A stretch of 64,000 nt of DNA, taken from NCBI GenBank assembly GCA_947462335.1, contig OX381704.1, positions 46,690,942-46,754,941 on the forward strand, given 5' to 3'. The notes under the pieces were generated by a model, which saw only the letters and a list, made by a program, of their open reading frames with translations, made no database searches and had not been told where the DNA came from. Positions 50,901 to 63,065 of the stretch are shown here, piece by piece. Within the stretch, counting starts at the first letter, position 1. Each line of letters opens with the position of its first letter. This DNA comes from Harmothoe impar. Lineage: Eukaryota > Annelida > Polychaeta > Phyllodocida > Polynoidae. Made by a program: the position numbers and the translations under genes.

Positions 50901-52069
50901 GATCCACTAGTTGACCTCCTCACCTGAATATCTATATCTGACTAACATAAATAGGTAAATACACCGTCTAATACTTCTGTTATGGAGTCAGTGAGGTTGA
51001 AGTAACGTACTCTATTACAGATCTCTAAAGATGCCTGCTACTGTTATACACACAGTGCTATAACTAGCGGCCATGCTCTGTACACACTCACATACAGGTG
51101 TACCAGACTAATCACAGGTGAGTAGAATCACACATGGTGCCTAAATACCGCATGCACATGGAGGCTGCAGGGTTAAAGGGAACATTAGGAACTCGGTCTG
51201 CCAGGAGGGCTGAGGTAATGATCTTACTGGAGCGAGACCAATGTGTCGGGAAAGCCCTGGGAAAATACGGTCAAGGCTCCTGGATTACTGACCCCTTTAA
51301 CGTATTGCTACGTATGTAGCCTCACCTTTCCCTTAAATAGTGTACAATCGTGTACAATAGTGTACTCCAATCCATGCACTATATTGTGTAAGCTGTCTGG
51401 TTACCATTTCCATGGTAGATAGGATCCAACTACAATAACCTTTAATTAATAAAGTGGCTACTGTTCCATATGTTCTCTCTGCTATCTCAATGGTGGCTAG
51501 TATCTCTCTCCATCCCTTTAAAACTGCATATGGCAATGGCTACACTATGATGATATACCAGCTAGTATTATGCAGTTGTATCAACTATAACATCATGATA
51601 ACATATTTTAGGTACTAGACCCCAAAGTTTGGGATCGCCTGGCGCTTCCATGCTCTACTATAGTATGTATTGACATATATACCTTACAGCTGGGAGCACA
51701 CACAGAGGGCCAGTGTAGACCCAGGTGGGTGTGTTTGATAACATACATGTACCTCCACAGTGGTATACCACATAGACAGAATGCCTCACCTGGGTGTCCC
51801 GTGTCACTGTCAAACACTGGGCCTGTGGGCATCTCCTGGACGTTAAACACGAAGTAGTCGGCCGTGTACCTGACCAGTAGGCTGGACTTGCCCACCCCGC
51901 TGTCCCCGACCACCATACAGCGGACCTGCCGATCCTCCTCCTCGCCCAGCCCGCCGCTCATCGCCGATCTCGTCGTCGTCTTCTTCCTCTTCCGCCGGCT
52001 GCTGCTGCCGCTCGGACGTTTTCGGAGCCGGCGTCCGAGAGTGCCGAGCGTGGAGCGCAGTGTATTCAT
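47979..52069 (-). CDS. Atypical Rho-family GTPase without CAAX box
   Basis: Three exons: 52069-51790 (ATG), 49609-49551 and 48449-47979 (TGA); phases 1 and 0 match (810 nt, 269 aa). Residues about 1-48 are a basic, Ser/Arg-rich extension. The P-loop GDSGVGKSS is of Rab type; Rho proteins usually have GDGxxGKT. Switch II reads DTFSQ, where the family has DTAGQ, so the glycine needed for the gamma-phosphate switch is Ser. GTQID (base recognition), a Rho insert with HLNKSREFPVDPEEG, and CSAL are present, which places it in the Rho family. The tail is strongly basic (VLRKRKKAKY, SSNRKRTVET) with no cysteine, so it cannot be prenylated and may bind membranes by charge. It is nearest in style to RhoU/V or orphan Rho proteins. 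Altered switches suggest low GTPase activity or constitutive GTP or nucleotide-free signalling; that is inference. Confidence 0.85.
49746..49925. mobile_element. Hairpin element related to 43405-43680
   Basis: The arms GGGTCAAAAGG, CCTCCAGAATG and CTAGGGGAGCCCTGG are inverted at GGGCTCCCTTAAAGAGAGG, CATTTTGGAGGCAGCC and GGACTCCCTTTTGA. It is shorter and more decayed than the copy in the LITAF-like intron. It lies in the first intron of the Rho-like gene. Confidence 0.75.
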
Positions 52070-55000
52070 CGTGATGACTCCTGGTGGGGAGGGATAAGCA
52101 GGCTGCTGGTGGGTATGGGACGTGGATGGGGAGGGGGGGGGGATGTGTGTTTGTGTGAAAAGTTGTCTGTCAATTGTTGGCCTGACTGTGGAGCGATGGT
52201 CACGCGTCGGGGTAGGGTAGGGGGTGTTTGGTATAGCTATGGGTGCGAGTGTTTAGGGGGGAGGAGGGAGGGGGTGACAGGTAGCGACAGGGGAGATTAC
52301 AGGTGAATGTAAGTAGCCTACAGTTAATGAGGACATCAAACCAATGCCTGGACGGATAGAAGGCAGTGTGCTGAACGAAACGTATTAATGTATGAAATGA
52401 AGATATAGTGTCTGGTCGATATCAATGGTTGGTGGTTGGCTGGGAGTGAGCGTGAGCTTCCTGAAAGGGAGGACGGCAGGGTCTTTGTATACATCAGCCA
52501 AACGTCAGGTGTTGAATTGGATGTCTTCCGTGTCGTGACTCAGGCACACGCATGGGTCTTTAAGGAGACAGTCACCCAGATGAGCTGTTTGTGTGCAGAA
52601 AAAGAGAGTATGATGTAGGCACTGACGGACACGTATATAGAATAACTGTTGTAGTGTTTTGTCCTTGCACCAATATACTGTATGCATGTATACATGTTTA
52701 TAGGCCATGCTATTGAAATACATGTTAGTCTGTTAGTGTTGCCAAAATAGTCATATACTTGATATCAACATGATACATGTAATTATTCCCATTGCCATCT
52801 CTAACCTGCATTTGTTTTACAACACAATACACTGTATATTTAAGATGGTTGGTGTGATCGACAATATTGGTTTGATAAGAAGTACATGCATGGTATCTCA
52901 GTGCAATACATATATACTGGTCCAAATGATAAAGGGAATCCACCAGCACAGCAAAAACTGATAACCATGACCTCTAGATAATATGATCAGCTATGGCAAA
53001 CATATTATGTAGGTTCAAATTAAACTATAGCACTAGTCATACCACTGTTCATCTGGGTAGCTACAAACCTTTTATCTAGAATCCACAATAGCCTAGTTTA
53101 TAGGTTATATCGTAAAATCCATAAAGCCACATCTGTGTATGTGGTTAATGTGTATTCCCAACTGGTGTGTCCACAAATACCAATACTTTGTCAGTTTGAT
53201 CAGGTGGCCGTGGCGGCCTCAATGTGTGACTATGGCAACAGTTCAATGCTGGTACCCTCAGGTATCATGTGGTAGTCAACTTGTAGATCTCCATGGTATT
53301 ATACCATGTACACATCTGTCCCATGTTAACACTGTGTGTCCGAGTGTCTAATACTAATAGTGTGTCTACTCTGACGTCTCCTGGTTATATCCTTTAATGC
53401 TCCCGGTATATAGTCGACCAATGAAAGTCAATGATATTTGAGACACCAGACCATGTCCTAGTATCACCTCACTGGTTTTGTATAGGTCCCATAGCTATTT
53501 ATTACTTTTTGTGTATTTAGATAGTCTTACATCAATGTACTTGAGCTTCATGCATCGTGGCTACCCCTGTTGTGATATCACTATAATATACATAATACTC
53601 TCCATCAGATACTTCACAGCTCAATGTTCAACCTGAACAAAGTTCACCACGTTTATAGTGTAGGTAGACATTATGACTGTATCTGATGATAGGCCCACAC
53701 TGGGTCATTCGTAAACCCACTACTGTTTGCCCCAACCCTGTACACCACTGATCTAACCCTCTCATGCAGAACCTTTTAGAATGTATTGTGCTTCCCTTTC
53801 CTTTCTCGGGAAAATCACCAGCTTTATTCTCACAGTGGATGTCAGGCTCGTGGTATAGTTAACAAATATGTATATGATAGGGTAGTATTACATAATTCAT
53901 TTCAGAACTATGTTTCTTAACTAAAGAATCTTGTGGATATTGATCTAGTTCCTATATCCAAGATGGTGGTTATATCGATACCTGATGCTTATTACCTCTC
54001 ACTTCCCAGTTCATATACATTGAGGGCTGTGTTGTATGGGGGTTGTTCACACATGATGACTTATCCACCTGTACAAGGTAACATCATTAAAATGACATAA
54101 TTTATAAATTGATATATTTTTCATATAATATAGTAATACGACGTGCATAATGACTAACTGCATTCCGAGTTAAAATACTCACACTGTAAAAAATAGATGT
54201 ACTTTTTACAGATTCACTCTGTAAAATTTAACGCTGATTCACCGTTATTTGGAATACAATGAAGCAGCGTAAATGTCAGCCATTTCACAGTGGATCCTTA
54301 TTAAATGCTAACCTGGTTTGGATCACAATGTAAATTCATCTTCTACTGTCAAATCCCAGAGGGAGCCACATATATAGTGGATCCTGCCATAGATAGGTGA
54401 CCTGGTTTGTAAGAAGACTTTTCTGGCATGTGTGAGCCCTTGTAGTGGTGAATATTGAAATAATGGTTATTTTCAATTAATCTATATGTTTGACAATTTA
54501 ACAATTCAATCTTGTGATAGGTTTGACAAAATACCATGATCACTTGATAATATCCAGAAGAAAGTAGTGGTATCGATCTATGGACATACTATGCATATAT
54601 CCCCACCTCTGGAAGCTCTGCCTTGTATCAATCCTATAGAGTAAAACCTCTTGTATAGGCCACGGCTGGTATGCAAGTCAGATCGTTATTTTGACAATAT
54701 TTCTTTTTACAGTGCAGCACTGTGGTGTATGGTTGTTTACGAACGTGCCATATAAGTCACAGTGAAAATTCCACCATTCTTACCCCCATTTTTATTTTTG
54801 TCTCATGATACTACAATGTCTCCTCGTAATTACTTCAGCTGACAAAGCTAATCGAGATCTCATTACTGGACATCGATTCTCTGTCTCTTTGTAGCTCTAT
54901 AGTGATCGATGCCCAGTTTTATACTTCAGACCAGTGGCTCATTTTGGCTGTTTTTCGCCTCACAGATTGCTCCTAGCGCAAAATCCTGACTAGGTGTCAA

Positions 55001-55459
55001 TATATTCTCTATGCCAATGTGTAATATGAGGGTAGAAAACAGTGGAACCTCAGTTAGAAAAAATCCTACTGAACAGTTTTTGAGAAAATTAGGGTTTTGT
55101 TGCCCTTTTTTGCTGTTTTTAGTACATTTCCTACATAACCCGTGAACGCCAGCATTTCTCAATTTTCAGGTATTTAGAATTAGAATTTGACATTTTTTTA
55201 TTCGCAGTAGGATTCCTGAATACCGAGCCATTCTAGAAAAGCTATTCTTTGGAAAAAATACTTAGTATTTCTTGATGATTTTCGTTGCACAAATTTAGGT
55301 TGTAATATAAAAACTGCATTGTCATCCAATCAAAGTGTTTATGCACTGTTGAGGGTCACCCCCTCCCACCCTCTTCACTGTGCATTGAAGGAGAACAGGC
55401 AGGGGAGGTACACGTGTCTGTATATAGCTGTTGACCTGGGTACTGGGTGCATTTTTAAT
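52070..55459. other. Upstream of Rho-like gene; no gene seen
   Basis: GC-rich sequence around 51950-52140, ending in a G run at 52129-52140, is the probable promoter area of the Rho-like gene. Beyond it, short frames only. A CACTGTAAAAAA fragment is at 54182 and a decayed GTAAAACCTCTTGTATAGGC fragment at 54642. Confidence 0.4.
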
Positions 55460-56520
55460 TTATGGGGTGCCAACTGTTCATGAAAGAAAATTCAAATAGA
55501 TTTTTTTTTTTTTAGTATCAGATTAATGCAACTACAAGTCGTGACAGCACTTAAAGCATTCTATTTGCATTAATATGAATGGTGGCCACCTTATGGGGTG
55601 CCAAATATTCATGAAAGAAAAATTGATAAGAATTTGTTTTTTATTAGCATTAAATTGATGCAACTACAATTCGAGATTGCATTTCAAGCATCGGGGCATT
55701 CAATGAATGGTAGTCATCTTAAATATATGGGGTGCCAACTGTTCATAAATAAAAAAAAGAATAGAATTAGTTTCTTTATTAGTATCAGATTAATGCAACT
55801 ACAATTTGTGATTGCACTTAAAGCATTGTGGCATGCAATGACTGGTAGTCACCTTGAATGTATGGGGTGCCAACTGTTCATGAAAGAAAAAAAAGAAAGT
55901 TTTTTTTTTAAGAATCAAATTAATGCAACAGCAACTCAAGATTGCATTTAAGCATTATGGCATTCAATGATTGGTGGCCATCTTGAACCTATGGGGTGCC
56001 AACTCTTCATGAAAAAAAAAACTAAATTGGATGTTTTTAACAGTTTAAAATTAATGCAACTACATTTCAAGATTGCATTTAAAGCATTGTGGCATTCAAT
56101 GAATGGTGGCCATCCTAAACCTATGGGGTGCCAACTGTGTTTGAAAAAGGTATCAAATAGAAATGTTCTTATATAGATATCAAATTAATGCAACTACAAT
56201 TCTTCATTGCACTGAAAGCATTGTGGCATTTAGTAAATGGTAGCCATCTTGAATGGGTTGAATGAAGGAAAAATCAAATAGGATTTGTTTTTTTGATAGT
56301 ATCAAATTAATGCAACTACAAGTCAAGATTGCATTTCAAGCATTGGGACATTCAATAAGTGATAGCCATCTTGAATCTATGGGATGCCAACTGTTCATGA
56401 AAGAAAAATAGAATAGATTTTTTTTTATTAGTATCAAACTACTGCAACTGCAATTCGAGATTACATTGAAAGCATGGTGGCATTCAATCAATGGTTGCAA
56501 TCTTGAATTTCGAAATGAAC
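55460..56520. repeat. Diverged tandem repeat of about 131 bp, 8-9 copies
   Basis: The landmark GGGGTGCCAA recurs at about 55464, 55595, 55729, 55864, 55993, 56125 and 56380 (periods 129-135; one copy truncated). Each unit has a T-run, ATTAATGCAACTACAA, GCATTTAAAGCATTGTGGC and a GGTGGCCATCTTGAA segment. Open frames across it are repeat artefacts. Confidence 0.88.
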
Positions 56521-56590
56521 ATACACACAGACATATAGGCATGAACATGGTGTTCTCCTTCATATAGATATTCATGGATTTCTACTTCTA

Positions 56591-57285
56591 AGGCCACACC
56601 AAAAAAAAAAGTTGGTCAATGGATTTCGCGCACCATATTTTCGGAAATGACAATTTTCTTTTTTTTTGAAAAAAAAAGTGTCAATGGATCGCGCCCGCAT
56701 CATTTTCTGAAGAATTGGAATTTTTTTTTTTTTTTTTTTTTTTCAAATTTTCTTTTTTTCATAAATAAAGATTAAAAGCTGGGCTGTCAGGGAATAAGTT
56801 CAGCACTTTCCATACATGGACTAAAATAACAGTTCCACCAGAGGGCAGCAGTGCTTGGACAGAGGACCATGAGCATTGTCCAGCTACAACATATTCACCC
56901 TATCCTGTGCCTGTAAGAGCTGAGCTCCCAGCCCTTAAGAGCCCTCTTGTGAATGAAAACTCAACTATATCCAAAAGTGCTTTTGGCCTCACTTCAACCA
57001 TGACGGTCAAGCTTTAACAGGACAATTATCAGTTTAATCTTGTTATATCCTGTTTCAGCTAAATCATCCATACATATCAGAAAGGTAATTTAATCAAAGC
57101 CAAAAACATGTTGAGGCTTCGCTGTTAAAAAAAAAAAAAAAAAAAGTTCGCTCGCACCATGTTTTTGATGGACAAGTCCATTGACCAAAAAAAAATTTTA
57201 GAAAAAAAATAATAAAAATTCGCTCGCTCGCACGATTTTTTCAGAAGTGAAATCCATTGACCAACTTTTTTTTTTGGTGTGGCCT
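56591..57285. mobile_element. About 695-bp inverted-repeat element, AGGCCACACC termini
   Basis: The left end AGGCCACACCAAAAAAAAAA followed by GTTGGTCAATGGATTTC is repeated in reverse complement at 57250-57285. Poly(A)/poly(T) runs alternate with CGC-rich bits (TTCGCTCGCTCGCAC). The centre (56760-57110) holds unrelated single-copy-looking sequence. Confidence 0.75.
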
Positions 57286-58215
57286 AATAAATATAGCTTT
57301 CTGTTACATGGATGTCGATGTCCAGTTTTAGATATATATCCATATAGTGCATTGGAGTGCTATAATGTTGGACTGCTGTATATTTGAAATGGCCATTCAT
57401 AGTACCAGCGGCAACATCTTGTTTATAATATTTGCTTTTAGTTCATCAAAAGTTTTTGTATCCTGTAGATTATTGCTGCAAATTATATGCACTTCATCAC
57501 TGTTTCCATTAAGTCCATTAATGGCAACACGATTTCCCTTCATCTAACCCTGTCGTGTATATGACATGTACATCATGCACCAAAACAAAGCTTTGGCTGT
57601 ATACTATAAACAATACAGGTACATGTATTAGTAATAGTGAGCTTACAGTCGCCTGTCTGGCTGGCCTCTCTTACTGTACCCATCAGAACAGCGTCGACTT
57701 TCCATGGGGAAATCCCTAAAGCATGTCATAGAATTTTAGTGGCAGAGACATATAGGCCTACACTACATCACTACGTGCGTTATCCATCTATCTATAAACA
57801 CCATCCAGTATCACTCACATATGATATTTCAAGCGGAAAATAAAGAAAACTATCTACAATAATAGCAGTTATACAATGTATGTGAATTCAAGCTGATATA
57901 ACACCCACGTTTATGTTGAAAACACGACTGCGTTGGTGGTAGTTACTATGTCACATTCCCTAATTATAACTCGTCATCCTTCCACCTTTAAGGGCTGCAT
58001 AGTGTTTTAATATTCTTTCTCCGTGATCTATGAATGCAGCCTGGCGAGCGCTGCATTCATGCATCATGCCGACCCGACGGGGTTGATAATTTTAGTCCTG
58101 AATGGTCGGCATGGTGCATCAATGTAGCTCAGGTCAGCATTGCTGCATCATGACGAAAAAGGACATGGCACAATAAAGTCATATGCGGCCCATACACGGC
58201 ACCAGATGATTCCCA
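57286..58215. other. Intergenic, no gene seen
   Basis: There are only short frames. 57990-58160 holds two or three clustered members of the GCATTCATGCATCATG dispersed family (GCATTCATGCATCATGCC at about 58051). Confidence 0.4.
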
Positions 58216-59038
58216 CGCAGTGGGGCCGATGTTCAGCTTTCTGTTCACCTGGGATGCACTTCCAGTAGTGTACCTCAGATACATAACAATCTGACCAATC
58301 AGGAACCACGCCCTACTGCAGCAGATGCATCTGCTGCTTTCCAAGATGGCCGACTGGAAGTGTATCTGGGATACACTAGGGGAGGAAGTGTATCTGGGAT
58401 ACACTTGGGGGACAGAAGTGTATCTGGGATACACTTGGGGGACAGAAGTGTATCTGGGATACACTAGGGGACGGAAGTGTATCTGGGATGCACTTGGGGG
58501 ATGGAATTGTATCTGGGATACACAAGGGGGCAGAAGTGTACCTGGGATACACTAGAGGATAGAAGTGTCAAATTGACCATTCACATTTTAAATACAGATT
58601 GCCATGATCTACCCATGATCGTAGAGCACTGGGTAGACAATGCATAAATGATCACCTTATATGATTCAAGACCCAACTATTCTGGTATCATATCAGATAC
58701 ACATCAGTCTGTGTATTCTTAATGAGTGTATCCCGGATACACTTCCATTCTTTAGTGTATCCCAGATACACTTCCATCCCCTAGTGTACATGTGTATCTG
58801 GGATACACTTCAGTCTCCAAGTGTATCCCAGATACACTCCATCCTCTAGTGTATCCCAGATACACTTCCTCTCCATGTGTATCCCAGATACACTTCCAGG
58901 TCAGCCATCTTGAAAAGCAGCAGATGCATCTGCTGCAGCAGCTGCTTGCTTCTGATTGGTTGCTTTCTTCTGTATCTCAGATACACTTCTACAAGTGTAT
59001 CTCAGATAAACATAAAGCTGAACATCGGCCCCACTGCG
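58216..59038. mobile_element. Foldback element built from GTGTATCTGGGATACAC arrays
   Basis: The outer arms CGCAGTGGGGCCGATGTTC (58216) and its complement ending at 59038 enclose a second inverted pair around GCAGCAGATGCATCTGC with AAGATGGCC/GGCCATCTT-like flanks, and then two arrays of the near-palindrome GTGTATCTGGGATACAC (about 7 copies, roughly 30-bp spacing, 58358-58555; about 6 copies, 58725-58895). No transposase frame is present. Confidence 0.85.
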
Positions 59039-62000
59039 ATTCGCACACCGGAACGGGACCCAACGGAACAGCTTTGATTTAGACCCTGAAACACCATGGT
59101 TAACCACACGCATTCTGACATGTGTATACTCGGGCCTCTGGGTACAAACTGGGGGCAAACATTACATACTGCTGTAGGTAATTTCCTTACCTTCCAAAAA
59201 TATCATTTATGGACATTAGATATGATATTCCTATTGTGTTGGATTATGTATAATATGACGCCTGCTTCACTACACCCACAACAAATATCCCATTGCACAT
59301 GATCTTAACCGAATCGTCATTAGTTATTATCCATAGAAACATATAGCTCTAACGTTAGATTAATAGCCCGTCGTATACTATAAGCCCATGCAACCCCATA
59401 TGATGGTGACATGTTATGTTTAATGCAGTAGCGAGTGGGAAGAGCAGGCCGGAAGTCATTGTGTACATAAACAGAGGGCGTCCATATGTCACGTCACCAT
59501 GTCCTTGATGACGTGACGTCGTGGGTTACAAATTATCATGCTGGTACCTTTACTATGTCGCAGTCTCAATCTGCGTGCACCGCCCTTAGTGTGCACAGAA
59601 AGGTCATCCTAGTTTACAACATATAGATGTGTCCCGTTCTGTTCTCAAAATAGAATCCAGATGTAAATGAATATGTTGTGGGCATGTATTGTAACTGTTA
59701 CCTGCATGTTCACTATCTAAAAACATGATCCCTAACCAATGGTCACAGGCGGTGATGTCGACCCAATCGACGAGGTGATTTGACCATTGATTTGATAAGG
59801 TCATTTATTTATAATGTATACACAATATTTAGGGCCAGGACCAATTCGCGATATGCAATTCAAAGATAGAAAGTCCACCCACACTCGTTTACACCCTATG
59901 GACTACTTCAACTTCAAGAAGAATATCCCTGGTGCTGTATTGCAATCATGGAAAGTTAGTGCCTGACAATGCTAATAGGTGGCAGCTACAGCTGAGAGTG
60001 CCATCATTTTGGTTTCTCATCAGTGCATCGCTTTAATCTAATTTTGTAATATTGTTTATTTCAATATGTAGATATTCTATATAAGGCAGGTACATTTCCT
60101 GGACTGTTCAAAATTGGCACATTTCTTATACTCTATATGACAGTGGCATCGCCCTCTATAATGGGGCCCATGACATACATTCACGATTAGCCCCTTATAT
60201 GGCACACCTCCCCTACAACATAAGGGAAAAATATGCCCAGCGGGTGTAGTAGGCTAGACTGTACTGAAATCAAAGCATGAGCTACAACATAAAGTAAAAT
60301 ACAAAGCGGCGGGTATAGTAGGCTACATCACATACTGAAATCAAAGGATGGCACCAATACCTTTATGTAGTATATGAAAACAAGGACACAGAGGACATGA
60401 AAACCCTAATCAACATCACCAGGTGACACACAAAGCATAACCCAGCAAACAAAAATATGTCATTTTAACTTGAAATATAACGTTTGCCCATAGTATAAGG
60501 TGTTAGAGTAATAATCTGTATGGAAACATACAGGACGACACTTTGCTTCTTAAGCCATAGAGAAACGTTCTGAAGCGTTGTATAACTTTTTTTTTGTTTA
60601 ATGGGAAGTTATACATTTTAGACGAATTAGAGTTTGCCAGCTTGCCCAAGGGCAATTAAGACCATGCTATTTCTAGGAGTACATGTACATGTATACTATG
60701 GATATCTGATTTCTGGCAATGCTCACAAGCCATCTCGTGATACACTCCAGCCATGCTAATAGTGCTCCCAGAACAGACTAATGGAACAAGGGCACAAGAA
60801 ACCACAAAAAATCTACATGAACTGGCTAAGATCAATGTGTTGATCAATGTGGGACGGATGGCAGACTCATCTTCTCATTCATAGTTTCAGTAAGCATGGA
60901 ACTGACTTGTTGCTATCAGAAAATAACAAAAGAATTATGGAATAGTTGAGGAAAGAATATGAGAAGAAGATAAAAGATCTACCAGACATTTAGCCCGTTT
61001 CCTGTCCAGTATACAAGCCTGTCCCCTGTTTCTCCACTAGTTGTACCCATTATGTGTATATTTCATATCAGTGGGTTTAACCTAAACCAGCGAGATTTAA
61101 AATGGCGGACGCACCGGACAAGTAACATCTCAAATACCTATTCCATCTAGACCCTTGCCTTTCCTTGCCTTATTATCATTATTTGATTTTTTCAGGTTAC
61201 TGTTTCTTGACTTCCCTCTTATCTTTTTTCCATTCTACTTTATTCCCTTTTGCATTTTCCCTGTCTTTTCTTGCCTGAAACTGTACTCCATATATATGAG
61301 GCTGTTGTATATGCAAACACAGCTAAATGACTTTATATTTCCTGCTTCACCGTGATAAAATAAATTCTTCTGATTTATGTCGTCCAGTAAGGGACAATGG
61401 TAAGTTATTCATTGAATACAACACTGACGGTTTGCCTCCTATCATGATCCCATCATTGCGATGAAGTTGTTATTGCTTGTGATTTTTATAAACTAGTTTA
61501 TCGATATTTGCAATGAGACATGTTAATTCTCGAATATTTGACACTTTGTACTTGAGGCATCACATTGGGACAAAACAGGGTTAGGGTGGATCAGAGAGGA
61601 CATCAACGGTCTTTCAATTATCAGAACAGTGGCAGTATGCCATGGGACCTTCCTGTTGGAAATGACAAAGAACATAGGTTAATCTCTTCTAGATGTGTCT
61701 AAGTAATCGCATCACCCGTGTACACCACCCACGCTTAGTACAACGCTTATTAAGGAACCTAATATATGTCATCCCCAGTATGTAGGGCACAGGTAGAGTA
61801 AATTATCACACCCACATTTCAATCTAACCAAGGACGTATCTAAGAGGATTCACAGAGACTTACTTACCCCTTTTGACCCCATCACAATGTCTATACATGT
61901 AGAGATCAACTTCCTTGGAATAGGAAATAGTGAAAAATAACCCACATTAATGGTAATCTATGAGTTGGCCCAATATAAACTTCATGAATTTACCCATCAC

Positions 62001-62648
62001 TGAATTTACCCGTTATCTAGTCAGACTCAATAGGGCATCACATTTAGTAGTGTCTGTTGTGGCTGGGATTTTATTTGAGAGCCCACACTACTATTGAAGA
62101 ATATATCTCTCAATTATGTTGACTCACTATCGCCCTCCAATTCCTACTCCATTATCTAACATTTGAACCAGGCCATGGTCATTACCATCAAAACGAATGG
62201 TTGCAATCCTCACGACATAGTCCTGGGGGCTAATTCATAAAGTTTGAGGATAGTAAGGGGACATTGGACATCGGAGTAGAAATGACATTGCAATTCACCA
62301 AAAAAACCATTATCCTCTGAAGCCGATGTCGGGATTATTGTTTCTTCGGAATATGCACCAAACATATTTATGCAGTGTATGATCGACACCACTTGGATCA
62401 AAGGCTAATCAATTGATGCTCCCAGTCCATTTTGTTGACAGTATTTCCTTACGTAATGATATCATTTTCTTATCATAATTATCTCCATTAGAGTAATATA
62501 CTGAACCATTCTTAAAAAACATATGAATTGCAACAGGAAATCAGAAAGGAGAATACTTGAAGACCATGTTGTGAATTGCTCATTTCAGTCTCTTTTTTGA
62601 TGTAAATCATATTTCTTACTCCTTTCATTTTTATGAATTATCCCCCAG
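59039..62648. other. Intergenic, no gene seen
   Basis: Mostly AT-rich. 59489-59520 has an inverted pair TCACGTCA/TGACGTGA with CRE-like cores. 60441-60610 resembles the AACGTTAT element (CCCAGCAAACAAAAA). The upstream exons belonging to the terminal exon at 62649 should lie here or further left but were not found. Confidence 0.4.
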
Positions 62649-62800
62649 GTTGGCACACTATCCCTAATATACAATTGAGACCAGAGCCACCTGGTCGGAA
62701 TATGGATCTATCAACACGGATGGAGATGCGCAGAGAACGGCTCGCAGTGTCTCCACCTGGAGGCATTCACTGGTACCCCCGTGAGGTGGCGCTAATGTAG
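62649..62800 (+). CDS. Orphan terminal coding exon of an unidentified gene
   Basis: A good acceptor (TTATCCCCCAG) is followed by an open frame entering in phase 1 and ending TAG: WHTIPNIQLRPEPPGRNM, then a basic MEMRRERLAVS stretch and PPGGIHWYPREVALM. AATAAA at 63001-63006 supports a 3' end. The product is not recognised. It is phase-compatible with the LITAF-like exons ending at 43287 and 44058, so a distant alternative last exon of that gene is possible but unproven. Confidence 0.4.
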
Positions 62801-63065
62801 TGATGGAGATATGAGAGGAATTGGCCGGTTAGCCGGGCCCAGAATCAGTCTGTAGGTGACAAAAGTACCCACCTCCCAACCCCTGGAGCAGTTAGTGACC
62901 AGCTCTCTACACATACACCACTCAGCTACTGCTCACATACTCACCTTATCACATGCATCCTGTTCATTGCACTGACTTTCTGAACAGTAACGGATATTTT
63001 AATAAATCTGAAGACAGTACAAACCACCCAGGAGGACTACTTCTCAAAACTGACTGACCGGCACC

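Noticed and set aside
55598..56176. 117- and 69-codon frames with repeated MQLQF and MGCQLF
   Set aside because: They come from the 131-bp satellite; frames break between units.
58129..59158. Frames encoding repeated PRYTSVPQVY-like or LGYTWGTEVY-like peptides
   Set aside because: These are translations of the GTGTATCTGGGATACAC arrays of the foldback element on both strands.
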